From NCBI GenBank assembly GCA_947631305.1, contig CANRKV010000120.1, positions 1 to 5,277 on the forward strand: a DNA stretch of 5,277 bases. The letters run 5' to 3'. Source of the DNA: an uncultured Jeotgalicoccus sp. (GTDB taxonomy: Bacteria; Bacillota; Bacilli; Staphylococcales; Salinicoccaceae). The notes below the pieces were generated by a model that saw only the letters and a program-made list of their open reading frames with translations, made no database searches and was not told where the DNA came from. Positions 1-5,277 of this stretch are shown here, in pieces; within the stretch, counting starts at the first letter, position 1, and each line of letters begins with the position of its first letter. Position numbers and translations under genes: made by a program.

Positions 1-2
1 GC

Positions 3-113
3 CTTTATGAGCTGGTCGCGTCTTGCGAAGGCGACGTCTGTCCTGTTTTCGATTGCAATACGGCTCCATTTACCTGTTTTGTTGGATTCTTTACCCAAAT
101 GATAAAAGAATAA
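3..113 (+). CDS. Possible 3' end of an unidentified protein gene (partial)
   Basis: The frame starting at base 3 is open from the window edge to a TAA at 111-113 and encodes the last 36 residues of a putative protein, including segments LYELVASCEGDVC and PFTCFVGFFTQMIKE. Codon choice here (GAG CTG GTC GCG, GGC GAC GTC) is richer in G/C at third positions than the AT-rich DNA that follows, and resembles the real gene at the right edge. That is the main reason to prefer it over the other open frames. It has four cysteines in about 30 residues, with no spacing I can assign to a known metal site. Two other short frames cross the same bases: a 67-codon plus-strand frame starting at 23, and a minus-strand frame open to the edge. 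The gene is not recognised, and no terminator hairpin with a T-run follows it. Confidence 0.4.
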   Translation, partial: LYELVASCEGDVCPVFDCNTAPFTCFVGFFTQMIKE

Positions 114-675
114 TCAATTCGTGTTGTGGAAAGGAAGCAATCACTGAACGTCGCATGTGCGAAAAGAAATTCTTGATGGACGTTGATTTCGCTAACCTAA
201 TGTGCCAAAGTCATAGAAACATATAGTGGTGTAATTAAATTTGGTTTGAATTTTCAGAATAAGAAATCGTGTGTTGCCTTGTTTTCAGTATATTATATTT
301 GATAAAAAGCGAAAAATGCGGGGTATGTAAATTTGTTTTTCTTAAATCAATATGCCCAGTTATGAATATATGCGCCTTTTGATGAAAAATATTTGAAAAA
401 AATGACGTTGTGGAGATTTTTATTAGTGTATTAAAGCGCCGAGCGGGAATTTTACATCGAAAATCCGATCTTCGTCATTTTTTTTCTAAATATAGTGTGA
501 ATTGCCGTTTAGCGCAAAAATAAAGAGTAAAATCGGACCTTTTAAGTGAGGCGTGGGATCTCAGTCAAATTCATGCGCCATAATTTTATGCGACTTGCCA
601 AATCAATACGAAATCTCAATAATGAACAACGTTCATTTATAATAATTACAAAAATAAATGTTGTAATGTAAGACA
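114..675. other. AT-rich spacer with no supported gene
   Basis: All frames are broken by frequent stops and no start with a Shine-Dalgarno leads into a credible protein. A small palindrome, TCGCATGTGCGA, lies at 151-162 but has no T-run after it. A piece around 313-330 (AAAAATGCGGGGTATGTAAA) resembles the segment CAAAAATGCAGGCGTATAAA found inside repeat units further right. The array may therefore once have reached this far, but the similarity is short. Otherwise I see nothing here. Confidence 0.5.
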
Positions 676-1195
676 AATTACTTGTTGTCGAACAGTGTGC
701 TTTATGGTCAGAATTAGTGCAATGAGCGATAAATTGTTTCCGATTAACTTATTTACAAGCAAAGAGTTTTCAATATAATAAAAACTCCAAACGAAAATGT
801 GGTCAAAAATATAAACTAACAAATAAAGGACCATTGTTGTGGAAAATGAAGAAGGCAATTGGTGAAAAACGACCACGAAATAGAATTCGTCCGCACTAGA
901 CCTTGAAGACAGCGAGAAGGAACTTTCTGAAAATACTAATTGCAAATTAGCAAAAAAGACACAACAGAATTTCATTTTAAGCTATTTTTGTCAAATTATC
1001 CATTTTTCGTGGTGTTTTTTTTGCAATCAAAGTGGCAACTTTTTTGTTAAATTCGAACATTTCAAACAAAAAACCCGTATCAAGTAGTGGAATAAATATG
1101 ATTTGTGGCAGATGATCATTATCGCGTTTTCATATTTATACAAAAACGCTGGGGTAATATGAAATTTGAACGACATAAAGTAAAGCGCGAAAGAA
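676..1195 (+). repeat. Highly diverged outer edge of the repeat array
   Basis: This gene-free segment contains recognisable fragments of the units further right. Bases 688-711 (GAACAGTGTGCTTTATGGTC and following) match 2978-3001 and 3942-3965 at about 20 of 24 positions. Bases 1138-1195 (CAAAAACGCTGGGGTAATAT followed by TTTGAACGACATAAAG) correspond to the stretch just before the conserved box in later units. The order and spacing of pieces are too degraded to delimit whole units. Two AT-rich minus-strand frames of 104-109 codons cross this area; they lack a ribosome binding site and look like chance. Confidence 0.55.
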
Positions 1196-1256
1196 TTGAT
1201 TGTCACAAATTTAATGAAAAGAAATGTTGTCAAAAATGAGCAACATTCATTATAAT
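1196..1256 (+). promoter_or_regulatory. Promoter-like module, copy 1
   Basis: The conserved box at 1196-1220 is followed by TTGTCA at 1227-1232, an 18-nt spacer and a perfect TATAAT at 1251-1256. This matches a sigma-70/sigma-A type promoter in hexamers and spacing. A start would fall near 1262, just before GCACGAATATATC. No gene follows, so any product would be a non-coding RNA. Matching hexamers are expected by chance in AT-rich DNA, and all copies share one ancestor, so activity is unproven. Confidence 0.4.
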
Positions 1257-1490
1257 ACAGCACGAATATATCAAAAAGGACACAAAGGTTTTCGTTTGCA
1301 GATCGTGTGTGCGTCCCGAACGCAAAGGTATCAAAAATCAAAAAAATAAAGTGGCGAAATAAATAGTAAATGTTATCAAATAAAAATGAATAATATGGTT
1401 TGTCGGAAAGAGGATCTTATCGCTTTTCCATGTTTTTTTCAAAAATGCAGGCGTATAAACGCGAACAGAAAAACCAAATCACGATAAAAG

Positions 1491-1552
1491 TTGAGCGCGA
1501 TAAATCAAATGAAATGAGAAGGTTGCTGTATTAGTGGACAAAATTATTGTAA
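1491..1552 (+). promoter_or_regulatory. Degenerate promoter-like module, copy 2
   Basis: The box at 1491-1514 (TTGAGCGCGATAAATCAAAT) leads to TTGCTG at 1523-1528 and, 18 nt on, TTGTAA at 1547-1552, where other copies have TATAAT. The geometry is kept but the -10 hexamer has lost key bases. This copy is therefore probably inactive. Confidence 0.25.
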
Positions 1553-1777
1553 CACATTAGACAAAATCAAGGACTTTTGTTTGCTGATCGTGTGTGCTCT
1601 AAACTCAAAGGCAACATTAAATTCGCAAATCGCCAGTAGTGAAAAAAGAGAAATTATTATCAAATAATAGTGCGACAATGTGGATTGTAGAAAAAGAACC
1701 TTGGCGCTTTTTTACGCACTTAAAGGCGCAGGGAAGGTTATAAAGTTTGAACAGATCACTGTAAATCAAGAAAAAAT

Positions 1778-1838
1778 TTGAACGTCCTAAATTTAATGAA
1801 AAGAAATGTTGTCAAAAATGAGCCACATTCATTATAAT
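1778..1838 (+). promoter_or_regulatory. Promoter-like module, copy 3
   Basis: The box at 1778-1802 (TTGAACGTCCTAAATTTAAT) is followed by TTGTCA at 1809-1814, 18 nt, and TATAAT at 1833-1838. The segment is almost the same base for base as copy 1 over about 80 nt (one G/C change at AGCAAC/AGCCAC, one G/A change further on). These two copies are therefore relatively recent duplicates although they lie about 580 bp apart. Confidence 0.4.
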
Positions 1839-2075
1839 ACAGCACGAATATATCAAAAAAGACACAAAGGCTTTGCGTGCTAATCTTGGATGTTACAAAA
1901 GCAAAAAAAATGTTATGAAATATTAACGCATAAAGTCAAAAGGGTGAAACAGTTTTGGGTTCCATTGATTATTATAATATCAAAAAAATACAAAAGTTTG
2001 TCAGAATTTTTCATGCAAAAAAAGCAAAGTATATGTCATAAAATGCGAACAGATTAAGGCAAAATACGAAAAATT

Positions 2076-2137
2076 TTGAACGCGCTAAATCAAACTAAAT
2101 GAGAAAATTGCTATATAGCGGACAAAATTATTATAAT
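2076..2137 (+). promoter_or_regulatory. Promoter-like module, copy 4
   Basis: The box at 2076-2100 (TTGAACGCGCTAAATCAAAC) is followed by TTGCTA at 2108-2113, 18 nt, and TATAAT at 2132-2137. The spacer sequence differs a lot from copy 1 (it contains GCGGACAAAATT), yet the two hexamers and their distance are kept. No downstream reading frame is served. Confidence 0.4.
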
Positions 2138-2320
2138 GCATCGCGACAAAATCGGCACAAATACAGAATCCCCTGCTGATTTAGTACCAACAGCAAACAT
2201 AACAACAAACCAGAAAATTAGGCTGGTGAAATAAATAGGAAAAATTATCAGATAGAAGAACTAATCAATATGGATGGTCGGGGAGAAGTGTATATCGTGA
2301 TTTATTTTTTCAAAAATGCA

Positions 2321-2329
2321 GGGGGGGGG
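2321..2329 (+). repeat. Run of nine G
   Basis: A homopolymer of nine G interrupts a repeat unit at the place where sister units read GCAGGCGTATAAA or GCGCAGGGAAGG. Such tracts are prone to slippage in replication and to length errors in sequencing. It is not in a supported gene, so it does not look like a phase-variation switch for a protein. Confidence 0.8.
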
Positions 2330-2361
2330 TATAAAAAATGAACAGACCAACCAAATAAAAC

Positions 2362-2415
2362 GTGAACGTACTAAATTAAGTAAATGTTGTCCCAAAGTGG
2401 AACACACATCATAAG
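2362..2415 (+). promoter_or_regulatory. Degenerate promoter-like module, copy 5
   Basis: The box begins GTGAACGTACTAAATTAAG at 2362, then TTGTCC at 2387-2392, a 17-nt spacer and CATAAG at 2410-2415 in place of TATAAT. The box-to-hexamer distance is 25 nt rather than about 31, so a few bases have been lost here. Confidence 0.25.
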
Positions 2416-2527
2416 ACATCACGAAAATATCGACAAAAATACAAGGGTTTTGCTAAAATATTTTTGTGCCCAAAAGCAATGAAGGTGTTACGAGGCAAGA
2501 ATAGACAAAAGCATAACACGATAAAAA

Positions 2528-2585
2528 TTGAATGTCCCAAATTAAACTAAAAAGTCTTGCACAATAGCAGTCCTATCATTATAAT
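2528..2585 (+). promoter_or_regulatory. Promoter-like module, copy 6
   Basis: The box at 2528-2552 (TTGAATGTCCCAAATTAAAC) is followed by TTGCAC at 2557-2562, 17 nt, and TATAAT at 2580-2585. Spacing is at the sigma-70 optimum. Downstream is the repeat body ACGATAATATCGGCAAAAC, again without a coding frame. Confidence 0.4.
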
Positions 2586-2837
2586 ATTTCACGATAATAT
2601 CGGCAAAACATAAAGGTTTGTATGTGCAATACTGAGCGCCCCAAGCATCGAGGCATCATTAAATCCAAAAATTATCGTATTTAATTAAATAGGAAATTTT
2701 ATTAAATAGTGGGTTAACACAAACGAAACGCAACGAAAGGATTTTATTGCATTTGGTGTATCTCAAAACGTAAAGAAAATTATGAACTTTTAACACATAA
2801 AGTCAAATGAAGAGGAAATAACCGCTTGGGTAACATT

Positions 2838-3086
2838 GATTATTACAATATCGATGAAAACATGCGAGTTTTTGAAGGTTTTGTGCTTAAAAAGGAAAGA
2901 ATTTGTTATGAAATATGACAGATCAAAGCAAAAAGAGAAAATTTGAATGGTCTAAATTAAATGAAAAAATCATGCCCGAACAGCTGGCTTTATGGTCATA
3001 ATATATAACTATAATTCAGATAGATATGCACCGAGATATCTGCGTGCAAAAACAAGTTTGTCTTATAATGCAAAAAACTGTGAAAC
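2838..3086 (+). repeat. Duplicated segment, left copy (partner at 3799-4052)
   Basis: This 249-bp stretch, from GATTATTACAATATCGA to GTGAAAC, matches 3799-4052 along its whole length at roughly 85% by eye. It includes the exact shared strings CGAACAGCTGGCTTTATGG and GATAGATATGCACCGAGAT. It is itself made of two array half units (box at 2943). A plus-strand frame open across the right copy is stopped here by TAA in the altered sequence ATATATAACTATAATTC, so the duplication is not protein-coding. Confidence 0.85.
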
Positions 3087-3116
3087 ATAATCGCGTGACA
3101 AAGTTAGTTGCAACAA

Positions 3117-3187
3117 GGATTCTATAATAAATGTAGAGGTGTAAGAGAAAATATAGCAACATTTTTTCAGTGTATAATTGAATTGGT
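3117..3187 (+). repeat. Left terminal inverted repeat region of the ISL3 remnant
   Basis: Bases 3117-3145 pair with 3769-3797 in inverted orientation at about 20 of 29 positions, including the shared TTCTAT and AAATGT cores. Bases 3173-3187 pair with 3740-3754 at 14 of 15 positions. Between them the left side has CAACATTTTTTCAG where the right has only CAACA, suggesting a small insertion. TATAAT at 3173-3178 could be the element's own -10 box, but no convincing -35 lies at the right distance. Confidence 0.7.
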
Positions 3188-3203
3188 AGATCTAACAAGA
3201 AAC

Positions 3204-3209
3204 GGGAGG
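3204..3209 (+). promoter_or_regulatory. Strong ribosome binding site of the broken transposase
   Basis: GGGAGG lies seven bases before the ATG at 3217. It fixes the original transposase start and shows that the first codons of the gene are in their native setting. Confidence 0.7.
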
Positions 3210-3216
3210 TTGCTCT

Positions 3217-3692
3217 ATGGATAATTGCGTCAAAAAATATCCGGATTTGGGAAACGTTTTTGTGGAAAAAATTGAAAACAATTTTAGTAATACCGACGTT
3301 TATGTAAGTACAGAAAGCAGATACACGACTACCGATCGCAAGAGATAAAAAGGAGTCGAAATTGAAAGTAATACCCGGACACAGTGATGAGTTATATACC
3401 GCTTGGGTAATAAAAGAGCTGTTCAGAGACTTTGTAAAATGCAAAGATTCAGAAGAAAAAGGGTATTCTTAAAGAATTGGATAGAACCGGCAAAAGAGAG
3501 TAAAATACCTGAATTTAACGAATGTATACGAGCGTTTGAGAATTGGTTCGAGTACATAAGCAACTCGCTGGACCATATACGAATGGGTTTATTAAAGTGA
3601 AGAACAACAAGATAAAGGTGCTGAAAAGGAACGCATATGGAGTGAGGAACTTCGAGAGATTCAGGAAAAGAATACTGCTTGCATGCGGATAA
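3217..3692 (+). pseudogene. ISL3-family transposase, internally deleted and frameshifted
   Basis: ISL3 transposases are DDE enzymes of about 400-440 residues with an N-terminal zinc-binding region. Here the start MDNCVKKYPDLGNVFVEKIE (3217-3276) fits the usual N-terminus. HDYRSQEIK follows in another frame (3324-3350), but the preceding zinc-binding cysteines are missing. The text then jumps to C-terminal sequence: DELYTAWVIKELFRDF in frame 2 (3386-3433), KNWIEPAKESKIPEF in frame 1 (about 3472-3516), and TNGF..KNNKIKVLKRNAYG in frame 0 (3579-3647). The last frame runs on through VRNFERFRKRILLACG to TAA at 3690-3692. Some 250 central residues, with the first two catalytic aspartates, are absent. 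In the family the third catalytic residue sits in TNGxxEGxNN; here EG reads KV, so it is replaced. At least four frame changes are needed to read it through. The protein is certainly dead. Assignment rests on motif memory, not a search. Confidence 0.8.
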
Positions 3693-3698
3693 AAGAAG

Positions 3699-3734
3699 CC
3701 CTCTCTCGGTGGCAGTAATGCCACGGAGAGAGGG
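3699..3734 (+). terminator. Strong hairpin after the transposase remnant
   Basis: Two 16-base arms (3699-3714 and 3719-3734) pair at 15 of 16 positions, with one G-G mismatch, around a GTAA loop. GTAA is a GNRA tetraloop if transcribed on the plus strand. The hairpin starts six bases after the transposase stop. On the plus strand no T-run follows (AACAAACC), so it is a poor intrinsic terminator in that direction. On the minus strand it is followed by CTTCTTTTAT, which would suit termination of transcripts entering the element from the right. A role in stabilising the transposase mRNA end is equally possible. Confidence 0.6.
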
Positions 3735-3739
3735 AACAA

Positions 3740-3797
3740 ACCGATTCAATTATATGTTGGGGAAAATACCTACGCCCCAACATTTGACATAGAACTC
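3740..3797 (-). repeat. Right terminal inverted repeat region of the ISL3 remnant
   Basis: This is the partner of 3117-3187. It also contains an internal perfect 9-bp inverted repeat, ATGTTGGGG at 3754-3762 and CCCCAACAT at 3775-3783, separated by 12 bases. The outer end read inward begins GAGTTCTATGTCAAATGTTG, a sequence typical of ISL3-group ends as I recall them. This side appears better preserved than the left. Confidence 0.7.
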
Positions 3798-3798
3798 G

Positions 3799-4052
3799 GA
3801 TTATTACAATATCGAAAAAAAACAAGTATTTGTTAAAAGGTTTTGTGTTAAAAAAGTAAAGAATGTTTTATGAAACATGATAGACCAAAGTAAAAAAGAT
3901 AAAATTTGAATGCTCTAAATTAAACGAAAAAAATCATGTCCGAACAGCTGGCTTTATGGTCATAATATGTAACCAAAATTCAGATAGATATGCACCGAGA
4001 TATCTGCTTGCCAAAACAAGTTTGTCTCATATCGCAAACAATACCGTGAAAC
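3799..4052 (+). repeat. Duplicated segment, right copy (partner at 2838-3086)
   Basis: This copy begins directly at the right end of the ISL3 remnant. It contains a box at 3906-3930 (TTGAATGCTCTAAATTAAAC) and CATAAT at 3961-3966. The 71-codon plus-strand frame starting at 3956 lies mostly in this copy; it is not preserved in the left copy and has no ribosome binding site, so it is not called. After GTGAAAC the sequence passes into the 218-bp repeat series. Confidence 0.85.
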
Positions 4053-4083
4053 GTAAGTACTCAAAAAATTCCTTGCGAGCAAG

Positions 4084-4200
4084 CTGGGTTTGTATCATGA
4101 TTTGGGGCATAAACCGAAGGTCCGGTGGCGACAAGGAGCACGCCAAGCAGAGAAGAAGGTATTTCAAATAGTTACATTATTAATAATTATACCATATAAT
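4084..4200 (+). repeat. Partial, diverged copy of the 218-bp repeat
   Basis: From CTGGGTTTGTATCATGATTT to CCATATAAT this segment aligns with the last part of the following units. The shared GGGTTTGTATCATGATTTGG is 215 bp before its partner in the next copy. On the minus strand, 4123-4168 reads FEIPSSLLGVLLVAT, close to the end of the membrane protein gene at right (ILSNLFGMPLVAT). The copy has no stop at the matching place. Confidence 0.75.
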
Positions 4201-4418
4201 ATCGACGAATAAGCATAAAAACGTTGCTCACGCGAATAAGCGTTTCTTAAAAAAAACATTGTGAAACAAGATTGCACGACAAGGGTGGTTGCAATAAATC
4301 GGGTTTGTATCATGATTTGGAGCAAAAATCGGAAGTCGGGCGGTGGCAAGGGGCATGCAAAACGGAGAAGAGAGTATTTCAAATAATTACCTTGTCAGTA
4401 GTTACATTATATTATAAT
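4201..4418 (+). repeat. 218-bp tandem repeat, copy 1
   Basis: The unit begins ATCGACGAATAAGCATAAAA and ends at a TATAAT (4413-4418). It differs from the next copy at only about 6 of 218 positions, all in its first 70 bases. It contains ACGCGAATAAGCGT (small hairpin), a run of eight A, the palindrome ATCATGAT, the gene-end-like piece GGCAAGGGGCATGC, and TTGTCA at 4392-4397, 15 nt before the closing TATAAT. The 72-codon minus-strand frame over this copy is a by-product of the repeat. Confidence 0.92.
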
Positions 4419-4636
4419 ATTGACTAATAAGCACAAAAACGTTGTTCACGCGAATAAGCGTTTCTTAAAAAAAACATTGTGCAACATGATTGCACGACAA
4501 GGGTGGTTGCAATAAATCGGGTTTGTATCATGATTTGGAGCAAAAATCGGAAGTCGGGCGGTGGCAAGGGGCATGCAAAACGGAGAAGAGAGTATTTCAA
4601 ATAATTACCTTGTCAGTAGTTACATTATATTATAAT
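4419..4636 (+). repeat. 218-bp tandem repeat, copy 2
   Basis: This is nearly identical to copy 1, and from about 4490 to 4636 the two are the same base for base. That indicates a recent duplication or ongoing gene conversion. It closes with TTGTCA at 4610-4615 and TATAAT at 4631-4636, again with a 15-nt gap, which is shorter than ideal for a promoter. Confidence 0.92.
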
Positions 4637-4830
4637 ATCGACGAATAAGCATAAAACCGTTGCTCGCGAGAATAAGCGTTTCTTAAAGCACAAAAACATT
4701 GTGAAACATGAGTACGCGCAAAAGTTAATTGAAAAAATCGGTTTGTATCATGTTTTGGGGCAAAAATCGAAAGTCAAGTGGCAACAAGGGGCATGCCAAA
4801 CAGATTGGAAAGAATATTGCCCAAAATATT
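4637..4830 (+). repeat. 218-bp tandem repeat, copy 3 (diverged, overlaps gene end)
   Basis: This copy is similar to copies 1 and 2 at roughly 75% by eye. It has a 5-base-pair hairpin, CACAAAAACATTGTG, at 4689-4703 where the others have the A run. Its right part is the 3' end of the CvpA-like gene on the minus strand. The shared GGGGCATGC is at 4787-4795, and similarity fades at about 4815-4830 inside the coding sequence. Where the exact ancestral edge lies cannot be told by eye. Confidence 0.75.
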
Positions 4831-5277
4831 TGTGTTGTGGAAAAATTTGAGCACGACAGACTGCTCGATTGTTTCGCTCAAAACATGTTGTGCACCGGGG
4901 GCAAAACGAACAACGATCAATTCGGATGCGGTGAGTATCACGCCGACAACAATAACATAAGTCAGACCGATTGCCCACACCATACCCACAAATCTGTCTA
5001 TGACCTTGAAAAATCCGTATCGAGTCATCTGTTTCAAAAGATATTTGATACCAATCAAAAGGTACTTGATTGCAAAAAACAGCAAAAGCCACAGCACAAA
5101 TTCGCAAATGATGTCAACTATCAATTTGCCAAAGTAGTTTCCGAGGGTAAAATCAAACGCAGTGTTCGTCAGCGAATGCTCGATCCTGTAAAAAAGCTTA
5201 TCCGAAACGCCACCCAGCACCGACCAAACGCTTCCGGACATAGCCGTGCGAAGTTCGTCGCCGTTTGTAACAACTGT
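4774..5277 (-). CDS. CvpA-family-like integral membrane protein (partial, start beyond window)
   Basis: The frame is open from the right edge to a TGA at 4774-4776, giving the last 167 residues. An ATG at 5239-5241 exists, but the frame continues past it, and the family normally has two further membrane helices upstream, so the true start is probably outside the window. Two strong hydrophobic segments are visible, at residues about 52-80 (KLIVDIICEFVLWLLLFFAI...) and about 95-122 (RFVGMVWAIGLTYVIVVGVI...). The linker between them includes YGFFKVIDRFVGM. This matches the CvpA/colicin V production family layout, where a loop precedes the third helix and a conserved L/F..(D/N)R..G motif starts the fourth. 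The role of the family is poorly defined (cell envelope, colicin V production in E. coli). The tail after the last helix is about 45 residues. Its final codons lie in a repeat copy, so the C-terminus may have been altered by the array. Another small membrane protein family cannot be excluded. Confidence 0.7.
   Translation of the reverse strand, partial: TVVTNGDELRTAMSGSVWSVLGGVSDKLFYRIEHSLTNTAFDFTLGNYFGKLIVDIICEFVLWLLLFFAIKYLLIGIKYLLKQMTRYGFFKVIDRFVGMVWAIGLTYVIVVGVILTASELIVVRFAPGAQHVLSETIEQSVVLKFFHNTNILGNILSNLFGMPLVAT

Larger units (their letters stand above)
1196..3116 (+). repeat. Array of degenerate direct repeats (about 290-bp units made of about 150-bp halves)
   Basis: Direct repeats can be lined up on a box with consensus TTGAAYGYCCTAAATTAAA. 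Clear copies begin at 1196, 1491, 1778, 2076, 2362 (GTG instead of TTG), 2528 and 2943. Weaker related starts at about 1925 and 2792 share the string ATAAAGTCAAA. Successive clear boxes are 295, 287, 298, 286, 166, 415 and so on apart. This fits units of about 290 bp built of two halves of about 150 bp, with some halves lost. A typical unit runs: box; TTGTC-like hexamer; TATAAT-like hexamer; a stretch like CGAATATATCAAAAA, then ACAAAGG and TTTTG; in long units a second half with GGCGAAATAAATAGTAAA; then CAAAAATGCAGG and GAACAGATCAAAG. Copies 1209-1287 and 1789-1867 are nearly identical, while others are perhaps 60-75% alike by eye. No unit keeps an open frame, so the repeat is non-coding. It is not CRISPR: there are no constant short repeats with unique spacers. 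Confidence 0.85.
3117..3797 (+). mobile_element. Internally deleted ISL3-family insertion sequence remnant
   Basis: A 681-bp element is bounded by inverted ends. The right end read inward begins GAGTTCTATGTCAAATGTTG and the left end GGATTCTATAATAAATGTAG. A second matching block, TATAATTGAATTGGT at 3173-3187, is mirrored at 3740-3754. The interior keeps only the start and the end of an ISL3-type transposase, so about half of a normal 1.3-1.6-kb element is missing. No 8-bp target duplication is visible: the left flank is TGCAACAA and the right flank GGATTATT. This fits an old insertion or one rearranged together with the repeats. It cannot make its own transposase. It could have been moved in trans only while its ends were intact, and the left end is now about 20/29 identical to the right. 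Confidence 0.8.

Noticed and set aside
646..975. 109-codon minus-strand frame with hydrophobic runs
   Set aside because: No ribosome binding site before the start, composition of AT-rich chance frames, and it overlaps repeat fragments.
1261..1310. Possible RNA hairpin CACGA...TCGTG downstream of promoter-like copy 1
   Set aside because: The pairing is short and is not preserved at the same place in the other units.
1027..1341. 104-codon minus-strand frame
   Set aside because: It begins at a TTG without a Shine-Dalgarno and runs across two repeat units; the frame is not kept in sister units.
2821..3412. 13-base match ACCGCTTGGGTAA between 2821 and 3399
   Set aside because: In the element it encodes the conserved TAW of the transposase; one such match in a 5-kb window is close to chance expectation.
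3541..3560. GGTTCGAGT resembling a tRNA T-arm
   Set aside because: It is part of the transposase codons for NWFEY; no acceptor stem or anticodon arm surrounds it.
3016..3749. Minus-strand frames of 142, 108 and 74 codons
   Set aside because: They are antisense shadows of the ISL3 transposase fragments, whose plus-strand translations carry the family motifs.
3956..4171. 71-codon plus-strand frame rich in basic residues
   Set aside because: It lies in duplicated repeat DNA, is stopped early in the sister copy and has no ribosome binding site.
1196..4636. CRISPR array or integron cassette array
   Set aside because: Units are 150-290 bp (218 bp at right) and diverged throughout, with no short constant repeats between unique spacers and no attC-like GTTRRRY/RYYYAAC ends.
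4748..5107. 119-codon cysteine-rich minus-strand frame
   Set aside because: It is an out-of-frame shadow of the CvpA-like gene, which has clear membrane helices.

Overview
The window is bacterial and most likely from a low-GC Firmicutes/Clostridia-type genome. The evidence is an integral membrane gene of CvpA type, the remains of an ISL3-family insertion sequence with a strong GGGAGG Shine-Dalgarno, and UGA used as an ordinary stop. No 16S or other taxonomic marker is present, so this placement is an inference.

Layout. Positions 3-113 probably hold the last codons of an unidentified plus-strand gene. From about 114 to about 4770 there is no convincing intact gene, which is a very long gene-free stretch for a bacterium. 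It is AT-rich and built largely from degenerate direct repeats. (i) 114-675 shows nothing clear. (ii) 676-1195 holds diverged repeat fragments. (iii) About 1196-3116 is an array of roughly 150-bp half units, often paired into roughly 290-bp units. Each unit carries a conserved TTGAAYGYCCTAAATTAAA-like box, and several carry promoter-like TTGxxx/TATAAT hexamers about 31 nt further on. (iv) 3117-3797 is a 681-bp internally deleted ISL3-family element with degraded terminal inverted repeats, a strong hairpin and a broken transposase reading frame. (v) 3799-4052 repeats the segment at 2838-3086 on the other side of the element. (vi) About 4084-4830 is a tandem array of a 218-bp unit, of which two neighbouring copies differ at only about 6 positions.

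At the right edge, on the minus strand, lies the C-terminal 167 codons of a CvpA-like membrane protein whose start is outside the window. Its last codons and stop fall inside the final, diverged copy of the 218-bp repeat. The upstream copies therefore contain pieces resembling the gene's 3' end.

The region reads as an expanding and decaying repeat array between two genes, with one dead insertion sequence in it. The most interesting open question is whether the repeated box-plus-hexamer module is an active promoter or small-RNA unit, or only conserved by descent. No CRISPR array, tRNA or rRNA was seen.
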